Part shown: positions 46,977-55,650 of the stretch, in pieces
How positions within the stretch are numbered: position 1 is the first letter of the stretch
Layout: each line of letters opens with the position of its first letter
Assembly (NCBI GenBank): GCA_015060395.1
Contig: SUYP01000003.1
Location: 62,001-126,000, forward strand
Origin: Bacteroidales bacterium
GTDB taxonomy: Bacteria > Bacteroidota > Bacteroidia > Bacteroidales > UBA932
Length of the DNA stretch: 64,000 bases
Reading direction: 5' to 3'
Program-made: the position numbers and the translations under genes
The notes under the pieces: generated by a model
Database searches by the model: none
What the model saw: the letters and a program-made list of their open reading frames with translations, nothing else
What the model was told of the DNA's origin: nothing

Positions 46977-49820
46977 ATGAAATATATTAAATCAACTTTC
47001 ATTCTATTTGCAATGCTGGCTGTTTCTCCTCTCACGATGAACGCTCAGACAGCAGAGAATGAATCAGATAGCGATACTCAGGTCCAGATCGCATATCGTA
47101 CGGTTGCCGAGGGTGACCTTATCGGTAGCGTTGCCGTTTTGGATTATGAGGAACTGACTGACAAGAACTACAATACATACAGCCTTGACAATATGCAGGC
47201 ATACGTGAGTGGTTTCAATGGCAATTCGCTCTGGGGTATGGACGGTGACAACAGCCAGGGATATCTCGTGCTTATCGACGGTGTTCCTCGTGCTGCCAAC
47301 AATATCCTTCCTACAGAGATTTCTTCCATCACTTTCCTGAAGAGTGCCCAGGCAGTCGTGCTTTATGGCAGCCGTGCAGCAAAGGGTGCCATCCTCATCA
47401 CCACAAAGCGTGGTACAAATGACGGTCTTCAGGTGAGTGTACGTGCAAATACAGGCGTACACGTCGCAAAGGCTTTTCCAGAGTATCTTGGTGCAGCCGA
47501 GTATATGACTTACTACAACGAGGCTCTCGCAAATGACGGCAAGCCAGCCCTCTACACTCAGGATGAAATCTATTATCACAGTGCAGGACTCAATCCTTAC
47601 CGTTATCCGGACATCAACTACTACTCTTCAGAGTACATCTCTAAGGCATATAACCGTTCGGATGTGACTGCTGAGATCTCAGGTGGTGGCGGAAGAGCTC
47701 ACTTCTACAGCAACATCAGCTACTACAACCAGGGTGACTTCCTTAAGGTAGGAGAGGCTGCAAACAACAATATCAGCCGTTTCAATGTACGTGGAAACGT
47801 TGACGTGAAGCTTAATGACTATGTCAAGGCTTACATCAATGCAAACACTACATTCTATGACTCCAAGTCAGGAAAGGGCAACTACTGGGAGGCTGCAGCA
47901 ACAATGCGTCCTAACTTCCCTCAGCACGCTGCTCCGCTTATCCCTGTAAGTATGATCGACCCTAACGCAATCGGTGCGTGGGATCTCATCAATGCTTCAG
48001 GCAACATCATCACCAAGAACGGTGAGAAATACTTCCTCTCTGGTACACAGCAGAACAAGACCAATGTCTTCGCCGATATGTATGCAGCAGGAAGAAGCAA
48101 GTGGACAAGCCGTCAGTTCCAGTTCGATACAGGAGTCGATATCGATCTCCAGAAGGTTCTCAAGGGCCTCAAGTTCAAGACTGTATTCGCTCTGGACTAT
48201 GCGACTTCATACTCTACTTCATACGATAACAACTATGCTATCTTCACTCCTACCTGGTCTATGTACAATGGAAAAGAGTACATTACTGACCTCAAGCAGG
48301 AGGGACTCGATGAGAAGTCCGGCAACCAGAACATCAACGGTTCCGATGCCGATATGACTATTCTCTGGACAGGTCAGTTCAATTATGACAGGACTTTCGC
48401 AGCAAAGCATAACGTAAGCGCTATGCTCGTTGCCGGTGCTTTCCGTCAGACTCTTGCCGGTGAGTACCACCGTGTGGCAAACGCCAACCTCGGTATCCTC
48501 GCTTCATATAACTACGACCACAGATATTACTTCGATTTCAGCGGTGCGGCAGTACATTCTGCAAAGCTCGCTCCTGGTCATCGTGGCGCATTTTCACCAT
48601 CGGTAACTCTCGGATGGAACATCGCAAACGAGTCGTTCCTTAAGGATTCTGAAGCAGTCAATACATTGACTCTCAGTGTTTCTGCAAGTGAACTCAATCA
48701 GGATATCGATATCTCAGGATACTATCTCTATGCTCCTACCTGGGCAACAGACAGATGGGGTTACGGATGGGCAGACGGTGAGGATTCACAGTATGCGGTT
48801 TCTACCCGAGGTGCCAATGAACTCCTGTCTTTCATCAAGCGCAGAGAGCTTTCTGCAAACCTCAGAGGTGCATTCTTCAACAGAAGCCTTACATTTGATG
48901 CGTCATACTTCATCCAGTCGATGGAGGGTTATCTGATCGATAACACTACAACCTGGCCTTCACATATGGCGACATCTTATCCTGACCAGTCATTCATCCC
49001 TTGGCTGAACTACAACAACAACGCACGTACCGGTTTTGATGTAAGTGTGAACTACAACAAGACCTGGGGAGACTTCACTCTCGGTGCAGGTGTGAACGCT
49101 ACCTGGTATGACACGATCGCCAGCCGTTGTGACGAGGTTTACACTGACCACAGACAGCGCGAAGGCAAGCCTCTCGACGGTATCTGGGGATATCAGAGCG
49201 CAGGTCTTTTCCAGAGTCAGGAGGAAATCGATGCCTGGCCGGAGCAGAACCTAGGTTCTACAGTACGTCCTGGTGACATCAGGTATGTTGACCAGAACGG
49301 TGACGGTGTCGTGAATTCCGACGACCAGGTATTCCTCGGCAAGGGCGGATGGTATGGAAGTCCTCTTACTCTTGGTGCAAACATTACACTCAAGTACAAG
49401 AGCTTCACCCTCTTCGCTATCGCTACTGCAGGCTGCGGTGCATACGGTATGAAGAACAGTACTTATTACTGGATCGACGCTGAGGACAAGTATTCGGCAG
49501 TCGTTCGTGACCGCTGGACTCCAGAGACTGCTGCGACAGCAACTTATCCACGTCTTACAGTATCAGAAGGTGCAAACAACTTCGTGAACTCAGACTTCTG
49601 GATGTACAAGAACAATCGTTTCGACCTTGCTAAGGTTCAGCTTACCTACGATATGTCTCAGTCAATCCTCAAGAACAACAAGGTTGTCAAGGGATTCTCA
49701 GCATACATCAGCGGAAGCAACCTTCTCACTATCTCTCCAGAGCGCAAGCATTTGGAAATGGCTGTAGGAGAAGCTCCTCAGACACGTTTCTACAACCTCG
49801 GAGTAAAGCTCACATTCTAA
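46977..49820 (+). CDS. SusC-like TonB-dependent transporter lacking the N-terminal regulatory-like domain (XusC type)
   Basis: A 947-residue outer-membrane transporter with signal peptide to about NAQT (residue 23). Unlike the first SusC, it runs almost directly from the signal into the plug (LVLIDGVPRAANNILP, ILITTKRG) with no carboxypeptidase-regulatory-like domain. The rest is the usual barrel ending FYNLGVKLTF. It lies 41 nt after the first SusD and 18 nt before the second. In the P. bryantii system the second transporter (XusC) holds this place. The two SusC paralogues may take different chain lengths or decorations; that is inference. Confidence 0.9.
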   Translation: MKYIKSTFILFAMLAVSPLTMNAQTAENESDSDTQVQIAYRTVAEGDLIGSVAVLDYEELTDKNYNTYSLDNMQAYVSGFNGNSLWGMDGDNSQGYLVLIDGVPRAANNILPTEISSITFLKSAQAVVLYGSRAAKGAILITTKRGTNDGLQVSVRANTGVHVAKAFPEYLGAAEYMTYYNEALANDGKPALYTQDEIYYHSAGLNPYRYPDINYYSSEYISKAYNRSDVTAEISGGGGRAHFYSNISYYNQGDFLKVGEAANNNISRFNVRGNVDVKLNDYVKAYINANTTFYDSKSGKGNYWEAAATMRPNFPQHAAPLIPVSMIDPNAIGAWDLINASGNIITKNGEKYFLSGTQQNKTNVFADMYAAGRSKWTSRQFQFDTGVDIDLQKVLKGLKFKTVFALDYATSYSTSYDNNYAIFTPTWSMYNGKEYITDLKQEGLDEKSGNQNINGSDADMTILWTGQFNYDRTFAAKHNVSAMLVAGAFRQTLAGEYHRVANANLGILASYNYDHRYYFDFSGAAVHSAKLAPGHRGAFSPSVTLGWNIANESFLKDSEAVNTLTLSVSASELNQDIDISGYYLYAPTWATDRWGYGWADGEDSQYAVSTRGANELLSFIKRRELSANLRGAFFNRSLTFDASYFIQSMEGYLIDNTTTWPSHMATSYPDQSFIPWLNYNNNARTGFDVSVNYNKTWGDFTLGAGVNATWYDTIASRCDEVYTDHRQREGKPLDGIWGYQSAGLFQSQEEIDAWPEQNLGSTVRPGDIRYVDQNGDGVVNSDDQVFLGKGGWYGSPLTLGANITLKYKSFTLFAIATAGCGAYGMKNSTYYWIDAEDKYSAVVRDRWTPETAATATYPRLTVSEGANNFVNSDFWMYKNNRFDLAKVQLTYDMSQSILKNNKVVKGFSAYISGSNLLTISPERKHLEMAVGEAPQTRFYNLGVKLTF

Positions 49821-49838
49821 CAATTAAACCAGAGAACA

Positions 49839-51632
49839 ATGAAACTGAAGAATATTATAGCATTTGTGGCTTTGGTAACCACATTCAGCGCTTGTGATGA
49901 CCTCTTCGAGCCTTCTGTGGAAAATGCACAGACAGCAGACGTGGTCTTCCAGAATGCGTCAAGTGCTCAGGGTATCTTGGGATATGCGTACGCACAGCTT
50001 CCTTTCGAGACCAAGAGTACGACTGATATCGCTACTGACGATGCGGTGACCAACGACCTTGAAAGCAATTATCGTAAGATGGCCCAGGGTTCCTGGACAG
50101 CATCCAACGACCCTATGTCTCAGTGGGTTGCACGTAAGGCTACCATCCAGTACCTTAATGTATTCCTTGCGAATGTAGAGACTGTGACCTGGTCTGCTGT
50201 ACCTCACAAGCAGCAGATGTTTATGGACCACGCACGTGGCCAGGCATACGGTCTCCGCGCTTTGAATATGTACTATCTTCTCAGAAACCACGGCGGTTGG
50301 GTCGGTGACCAGCTCCTTGGAGTTCCTGTCATCAACTACGTGGAAGGTCCTGATACAGACTTCAACAAGTCACGTGACAGCTTCCAGGCTTGCGTCGAGC
50401 AGATCTATGCAGATGTTGATGCAGCTATCGAACTGCTTCCTCTCTCTTACAAGGATCTTACAGACAACAACGACCTTCCTGCGAAGTACAAGGAGTTCGA
50501 AAATGCCAACTACGTTGACTACAACACAGTGTTCGGTCTCAGAAAGAGCGGCCTTATGAATGGTCTTATCTGTAAGACAATCAAGGCTCAGACAGCTCTC
50601 CTCGCAGCCAGTCCTGCATTTGCAGCCGGTACGGAAGTTACATACGAAGAGGCTGCAAACCTCGCAGCTGACGTGCTTGCATTCGTAGGCGGTGTTTCTG
50701 GAATGGATCCTAAGGGCCACCTCTGGTATATGCAGAAGGCTGAGATCGATGGTCTCGGTTCAGGTGCGAACCCTAAGGAGATCATCTGGAGAGGCAACAA
50801 GAACAAGGGAACAGAGGATTATGCGTTCGGCCTTTCACAGGAGCTTGACAACTTCCCTCCAACCCTCTATGGTAACGGCCGCATCAACCCTACACAGAAC
50901 TTCGTTGACGCATTCCCTATGGCTAACGGTTATCCTATCGAGGCTACAGGCAGCGGTTACTCGGCTAATGATCCATACGCAGGACGTGACCCGCGTCTCT
51001 CCGAGTATGTGATGTATAACGGTACTGTATATCGTGATACAGAAATCATTACAGGTTCTTACTCAGCTGATGACAATGGTCTGAACAAGGTGGCTGCATC
51101 AACACGTACAGGCTACTATCTCCGTAAGCTTCTCCGTGATGACTGCGACCCTAACTCAACTACTCAGCTTGCTCAGTATCACTATCCTGTATATATGCGT
51201 TTCACCGAGATCTTCCTCGCTTACGCAGAGGCTGCAAACGAAGCTTGGGGACCAAGAGGTGCCGGAGCGAACGGTTACAGCGCATACGACGTGATCAAGG
51301 CTATCCGCCAGCGTGCCGGAATCGGCTCAAACGGATCTGACCCTTATCTCGAGACTTGTGCAGGAAATCCTGAGATGATGCGCGAACTTATCCGCAACGA
51401 GCGCCGTATCGAGCTCAGCTTCGAGAACAAGCGTTTCTGGGATTTGAGACGTTGGAAGCTTGACCTTAACGAACCTGTAAAGGGAATGGATGTTACACAG
51501 GTAGCCGGTACTCTCAAGTATAATGTCATCGACGTTGAGAACCGTAACTACAAGGACTATATGTACTACGGACCTATTCCTGACGGTGAAGTCCAGAAGT
51601 GGAGCAACCTCGATCAGAATACAGGTTGGTAA
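49839..51632 (+). CDS. SusD/RagB-like surface glycan-binding lipoprotein (XusD type)
   Basis: A 597-residue lipoprotein (lipobox FSAC). The SusD helical core is seen in ARGQAYGLRALNMYYLLRNHGGW and the C-terminal ELIRNERRIELSFENKRFWDLRRWK. It partners the SusC just upstream and differs clearly from the first SusD, so the two pairs are old paralogues. The gene ends 30 nt before the surface glycan-binding protein. Confidence 0.92.
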   Translation: MKLKNIIAFVALVTTFSACDDLFEPSVENAQTADVVFQNASSAQGILGYAYAQLPFETKSTTDIATDDAVTNDLESNYRKMAQGSWTASNDPMSQWVARKATIQYLNVFLANVETVTWSAVPHKQQMFMDHARGQAYGLRALNMYYLLRNHGGWVGDQLLGVPVINYVEGPDTDFNKSRDSFQACVEQIYADVDAAIELLPLSYKDLTDNNDLPAKYKEFENANYVDYNTVFGLRKSGLMNGLICKTIKAQTALLAASPAFAAGTEVTYEEAANLAADVLAFVGGVSGMDPKGHLWYMQKAEIDGLGSGANPKEIIWRGNKNKGTEDYAFGLSQELDNFPPTLYGNGRINPTQNFVDAFPMANGYPIEATGSGYSANDPYAGRDPRLSEYVMYNGTVYRDTEIITGSYSADDNGLNKVAASTRTGYYLRKLLRDDCDPNSTTQLAQYHYPVYMRFTEIFLAYAEAANEAWGPRGAGANGYSAYDVIKAIRQRAGIGSNGSDPYLETCAGNPEMMRELIRNERRIELSFENKRFWDLRRWKLDLNEPVKGMDVTQVAGTLKYNVIDVENRNYKDYMYYGPIPDGEVQKWSNLDQNTGW

Positions 51633-51662
51633 CGAGTTGTTAGACATTTAAAATAGAATATT

Positions 51663-53189
51663 ATGAAATTAAGAAATATTTTCAGAATTCTGTCTGCTGG
51701 AGTTGTCTTGGCCGGTCTTGCGTCTTGCCATAACAAGGAAGCGATCTTCCCTGACTATGAGGGCGGAATCACAGCATACTTTGCATATCAGTATCCTGTC
51801 CGCACTATAGTTCTCGGCGAGTCTGAGACATTCGATACTTCCCTTGACAATCAGCACAAGTGCATCATCTATGGTACAATAGGTGGTTCATATAAGGGCA
51901 AGGATGTCGTTCTGGACATCGAAGTGGACAATTCACTGGTCGATAATCTGTATTTTGCAGATGGTTCGCCGGTGAAGGCTATGCCTGAAAGCCATTATAA
52001 GCTTGCAGGCGATCAGCTCAACTATGGTGGAACCCATCTTGGTGGAGTTGAAGTACAGCTTACAGACGCATTCTTTGCAGATCCTGCAGCTATCAAGAAT
52101 ACTTACGTGATCCCTGTCGTGATGAAAGACATCGTTAAGGGAGCTGACCAGATCAAGACCGGAACTCCTCTTATCGAGGGCGAGTCTCCGATCCGTACCA
52201 ACTCTACATTGTGGAGTGAGGTTCCTATGGACTACACTCTTTACTGCGTGAAGTACATCAACCAGTGGGACGGCAGCTGGCTCCGCCGCGGTGTTGACCA
52301 GGTTGCCGGCCAGGATGCTGGTACAAATGTACGTCACGAGCAGTATGTTGAAAATGACGAGGTTGTAATGCTTTCTACTGAGTCTCTCGACGCTGTGACC
52401 ATTCCGGTAACGACAAATATCTCCCAAAAGATCGTGACTACTGTTACCAGCAATTATGCTCTCCATATGGCTAACCCTACAGCGGGTGATGCAAACTGGA
52501 GTGCACAGGTATGGTATCAGCTTGCGGAGCCTATGAAGTCAGGTCAGGAATATACTTTCAAGTGTAAGGCTGCCGCTACTGAGCAGTATGACTGGTGCAG
52601 CGTATTCCTCCAGTCATCTACTACTGACGATCAGAACTACAGCCACGGTATGAGCTTCTCAACCGAGTGGAAGGAGGTTACAATGACCATCAAGCCTGAC
52701 AAGGATGTTTATGACAAGCTTACCTGGTGCTTTGGAGACAAGGCTATCACTTTGATGCTTGACGATGTGACATTCACAGAGAAGGGCTCGGATGTAAATC
52801 TTATCGTCGGCGGTGACTTCGAGAACCAGTCAACTGAAGGCTGGAAAAGCTGGTCAGGCCTTGAGAAGATCGGTGGCGGAGAAGGCGGCGTCAAGACAGA
52901 GACTATCGAGACTATTGAGGTCAATGCCAAGACCTGCGATCTCAAGCTTACATTCGATCCTTCCGGCAATTGCACAGTAACTTCTGCAACAGAGGGCATC
53001 ACTGCAAACGGAACAGGTAAGTATGTGAAGGACGGTGAGAAGCTCGCTTGGGGCAACAAGGACCGTGACGGCATCTATCTCGATTACACTATTGACTTCG
53101 GCGAGAAGCAGTATGCTACAAGAGATACGCTTGTGTCACGTAGCCGCGAGGTAGCTCTCGAGACATACGTACCGACCTACAAGGAATAA
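51663..53189 (+). CDS. DUF1735-type xylan surface glycan-binding lipoprotein (XusE type)
   Basis: A 508-residue lipoprotein (LASC). The N-terminal region (about 25-190) is DUF1735-like, with the typical 'YPVRTIVLGE' and 'VVLDIEVDNSLVDN' strands. Residues about 255-395 look like a CBM4/9-type galactose-binding module (ADPTAGDANWSAQVWYQL region through LMLDDVTF). The last 90 residues resemble DUF5627, with KYVKDGEKLAWGNKDRDGIYLDY. It takes the position of XusE between SusD and the GH10 xylanase and probably holds xylan at the surface. No catalytic motif is seen. Confidence 0.75.
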   Translation: MKLRNIFRILSAGVVLAGLASCHNKEAIFPDYEGGITAYFAYQYPVRTIVLGESETFDTSLDNQHKCIIYGTIGGSYKGKDVVLDIEVDNSLVDNLYFADGSPVKAMPESHYKLAGDQLNYGGTHLGGVEVQLTDAFFADPAAIKNTYVIPVVMKDIVKGADQIKTGTPLIEGESPIRTNSTLWSEVPMDYTLYCVKYINQWDGSWLRRGVDQVAGQDAGTNVRHEQYVENDEVVMLSTESLDAVTIPVTTNISQKIVTTVTSNYALHMANPTAGDANWSAQVWYQLAEPMKSGQEYTFKCKAAATEQYDWCSVFLQSSTTDDQNYSHGMSFSTEWKEVTMTIKPDKDVYDKLTWCFGDKAITLMLDDVTFTEKGSDVNLIVGGDFENQSTEGWKSWSGLEKIGGGEGGVKTETIETIEVNAKTCDLKLTFDPSGNCTVTSATEGITANGTGKYVKDGEKLAWGNKDRDGIYLDYTIDFGEKQYATRDTLVSRSREVALETYVPTYKE

Positions 53190-53209
53190 CAATTTAAAGT
53201 GAAAAAGTT

Positions 53210-55528
53210 ATGAAATACTATACTAGAATACTATTTCTTGCAGCTGCTTTCGCAGGCCTTGCCTCTTGCGCAATGGAAGAGGTGAAGGAATTCCCTGTCG
53301 AAAAACCGGAATATCTTGAGAACTATGAGTATCTTAAGGAATATGACGTGTTGAAGAATTACGTAAATCGTGAGGCCTCTCCTGACTTCAAGTTGGGAGC
53401 AGGCGTCACTGCCAGCGAATTCGTAAAGCACGGTCAGGAGTATCTTATGGCAATCTCAAACTTTGATGAGATCACTCCTGGCAACGCTATGAAGCACTCT
53501 TCAGTTGTAGGCAACAACGGTAAGATGAACTTCGATGCCATCACTACATTTGTAGAGGAAGCCGAGAAGGCAGGCATAACCGTTTATGGACATACTCTCG
53601 CTTGGCATTCGCAGCAGAACAACAAGTTCCTGAATACCCTTATTGCTGACAGAGTTGACCCTGACTATACTCCGGAACTTGTACCAGTAGAAAAACTTAT
53701 TGACAGGACCTGTATCGAGGTTGTTTCTCAGGATATGGTTTCTGCAGCTTGGGATACCCAGTTCTGGATTATGTGTCCTACAGAGTTCAAGGAAGGTGAT
53801 GCTTGGGAAGTTTCTATGGACATCTATGCTCTTACAGAGGCTTCACCAGGAACACAGACACACAGGGCTACTCCTGGAGACTATCTGCATTGGGCCGCTA
53901 TCGGCAATCCTTCATTCAAGACTGAATGGACTACCTGGACCAATTCTGGTACTGTAGATGCTGCTGCTGCCGGCGGATATTCGATTGCATTCAACCTCAA
54001 TGATCTTGCTACAGGCAATACCTGGTATTTTGATAACATCAGCTTCAAGCTCAACGGTGTGGAGCAGGTTGTGAACGGTTCTTGCGACGACCCTGAAGCA
54101 ACTGCAAGCTTCTTTGCAAAAGAGTATCCTGCTCCGAATCCATCTCCAGCGAGAATCGTGAGCAAGTATAAGAAGATCGAGATGGTCGAGGTTCCTAAGA
54201 CTCAGGATATCCAGAGAACTTGTGTTGTAGTTGAATCACAGGATATGGTTTCAGCTGCTTGGGATACACAGTTCTGGCTCTATTTCCCTGACACTCCTAT
54301 GAAGGAGGGTGACTCTTGGGAGGTATCTATGGAAGTGCGCGCTGACAAGGAAGCATCTGCCGGTACTCAGACTCACGTAGGACCTGGAGGATATATCCAC
54401 TGGGCTGCAATCGGTACTGTGAACTTCACTACAGAGTGGGAGACTTACACCGCTTCAGGTAAAGTCGAGGCTGCTATGAACACTGGTGATGCAATCGCAT
54501 TCAACCTCAATGACTTCCAGAACGCCAACAAGTATTACTTCGACAACATCAGCTTCAAGCTCAATGGTGTGGAAGTGATTGCAAACGGTAACTGCGACGA
54601 TCCTAACGGAACAGCCAACTTTGTTGCGAAGGAGTACCCTGCAGGAGCTGGTAGCGCTGCAAGAATCATCGACCACTATACTATCGAACTTCCAGGCGGA
54701 AACACTCCACAGACTCCTGAGGAGAAGAAGGATACCCTTACAAAGGCTATGGATGCCTGGATCAAGGGTATGATGGAAGCTACGAAGGGTAAGGTAGTCG
54801 CTTGGGATGCTGTAAATGAGGCTATTTCAGGTGTCGATGCCAACGGTGACGGAAGATATGATCTTCAGTCGGCTGAAAACGGCGATCCTGCAGCAAACTT
54901 CTACTGGCAGGATTATCTCGGCAGCGAGGATTACGTAAGACTCGTATTCACCAAGGCTCGTCAGTATTTCAAGGAGTTCGGCGGTAATCCGGCGGATCTC
55001 AAGCTCTTCATCAACGACTACAATCTTGAGTCTTGGTGGGACGGCAATGCGAAGCTTAAGAGCTTGCTCAAGTGGATCGAGATCTGGGAGGCTGACGGCG
55101 AGACAAAGATCGACGGTATCGGTACTCAGATGCACGTAAGCTACATCCTTAACGAGGCTGACCAGAAGAAGCAGGAGGATGCTATCGTCGAGATGTTCAA
55201 GCTCCTTGCTCAGTCAGGAAAACTTGTGAAGATATCTGAGCTCGATATGGGTATCGTTGAGAACGCATTCGGTGCCGGCATCGCTGCAACAGCCGTGACA
55301 GAGGAGCAGCATCATAAGATGGCTGAGTTCTATAAGTTCATCATCACCAAGTATTTCGAGCTCATTCCTGCTGCTCAGCAGTATGGTATCACACAGTGGT
55401 GTACATCTGATCCGGGCGGATCACTCGGTACCGGCTGGAGAGGCGGTGAGCCTGTAGGTCTCTGGGATGTTAACTATGGACGTAAGCACACTTACGCAGG
55501 CTTTGCAGACGGACTTCAGGGTAAATAA
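53210..55528 (+). CDS. GH10 endo-beta-1,4-xylanase with two CBMs inserted in the catalytic domain
   Basis: A 772-residue lipoprotein (LASC, Cys20) that cuts xylan at the cell surface. The GH10 barrel is split: residues about 57-160 hold the N-terminal strands (DEITPGNAMKHSS, GHTLAWHSQ), and 505-772 hold the rest, with acid/base Glu537 in AVNEA and nucleophile Glu677 in KISELDMG. Between them are two tandem CBM4/9-type modules (about 166-310 and 336-480). This insertion layout is known for the xylanases at the end of xus operons. A strong terminator follows at 55556-55589, ending the operon. Confidence 0.94.
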   Translation: MKYYTRILFLAAAFAGLASCAMEEVKEFPVEKPEYLENYEYLKEYDVLKNYVNREASPDFKLGAGVTASEFVKHGQEYLMAISNFDEITPGNAMKHSSVVGNNGKMNFDAITTFVEEAEKAGITVYGHTLAWHSQQNNKFLNTLIADRVDPDYTPELVPVEKLIDRTCIEVVSQDMVSAAWDTQFWIMCPTEFKEGDAWEVSMDIYALTEASPGTQTHRATPGDYLHWAAIGNPSFKTEWTTWTNSGTVDAAAAGGYSIAFNLNDLATGNTWYFDNISFKLNGVEQVVNGSCDDPEATASFFAKEYPAPNPSPARIVSKYKKIEMVEVPKTQDIQRTCVVVESQDMVSAAWDTQFWLYFPDTPMKEGDSWEVSMEVRADKEASAGTQTHVGPGGYIHWAAIGTVNFTTEWETYTASGKVEAAMNTGDAIAFNLNDFQNANKYYFDNISFKLNGVEVIANGNCDDPNGTANFVAKEYPAGAGSAARIIDHYTIELPGGNTPQTPEEKKDTLTKAMDAWIKGMMEATKGKVVAWDAVNEAISGVDANGDGRYDLQSAENGDPAANFYWQDYLGSEDYVRLVFTKARQYFKEFGGNPADLKLFINDYNLESWWDGNAKLKSLLKWIEIWEADGETKIDGIGTQMHVSYILNEADQKKQEDAIVEMFKLLAQSGKLVKISELDMGIVENAFGAGIAATAVTEEQHHKMAEFYKFIITKYFELIPAAQQYGITQWCTSDPGGSLGTGWRGGEPVGLWDVNYGRKHTYAGFADGLQGK
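53705..54649 (+). repeat. Tandem duplicated CBM-coding units inside the xylanase gene
   Basis: Two copies, about 53705-54139 and 54215-54649, encode parallel CBM modules. Both contain SQDMVSAAWDTQFW, EGD-WEVSM, HWAAIG, IAFNLND and FDNISFKLNGVE, and long stretches are similar at DNA level, so the duplication or later gene conversion is fairly recent. Confidence 0.8.
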
Positions 55529-55555
55529 TCTGAAACGTCAGTATTAATCAATATC

Positions 55556-55589
55556 ATCATCGGAGACCTCAGGTCTCCGATGATTTTTT
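55556..55589 (+). terminator. Intrinsic terminator of the xylan operon
   Basis: A 12-bp perfect stem atcatcggagac / gtctccgatgat with a 5-base loop followed by six T, 28 nt after the GH10 stop. Confidence 0.88.
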
Positions 55590-55621
55590 ATTGCTGTAGT
55601 GATAATAATTGCCTATATTTG
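55590..55621 (+). promoter_or_regulatory. Promoter of the CxxCH lipoprotein/DUF6057 operon
   Basis: A -33 ATTG (55590-55593), a 20-base spacer and the -7 box TATATTTG (55614-55621) fit the Bacteroidota consensus. It excludes the upstream TTG (55609) as translation start of the next gene. Confidence 0.65.
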
Positions 55622-55650
55622 TAAGATTAACACTACTAATGCCGTTACGT

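Noticed and set aside
55609..55650. Upstream TTG start for lipoprotein A1
   Set aside because: The codon lies upstream of the predicted -7 box (55614-55621), so it would not be in the transcript.
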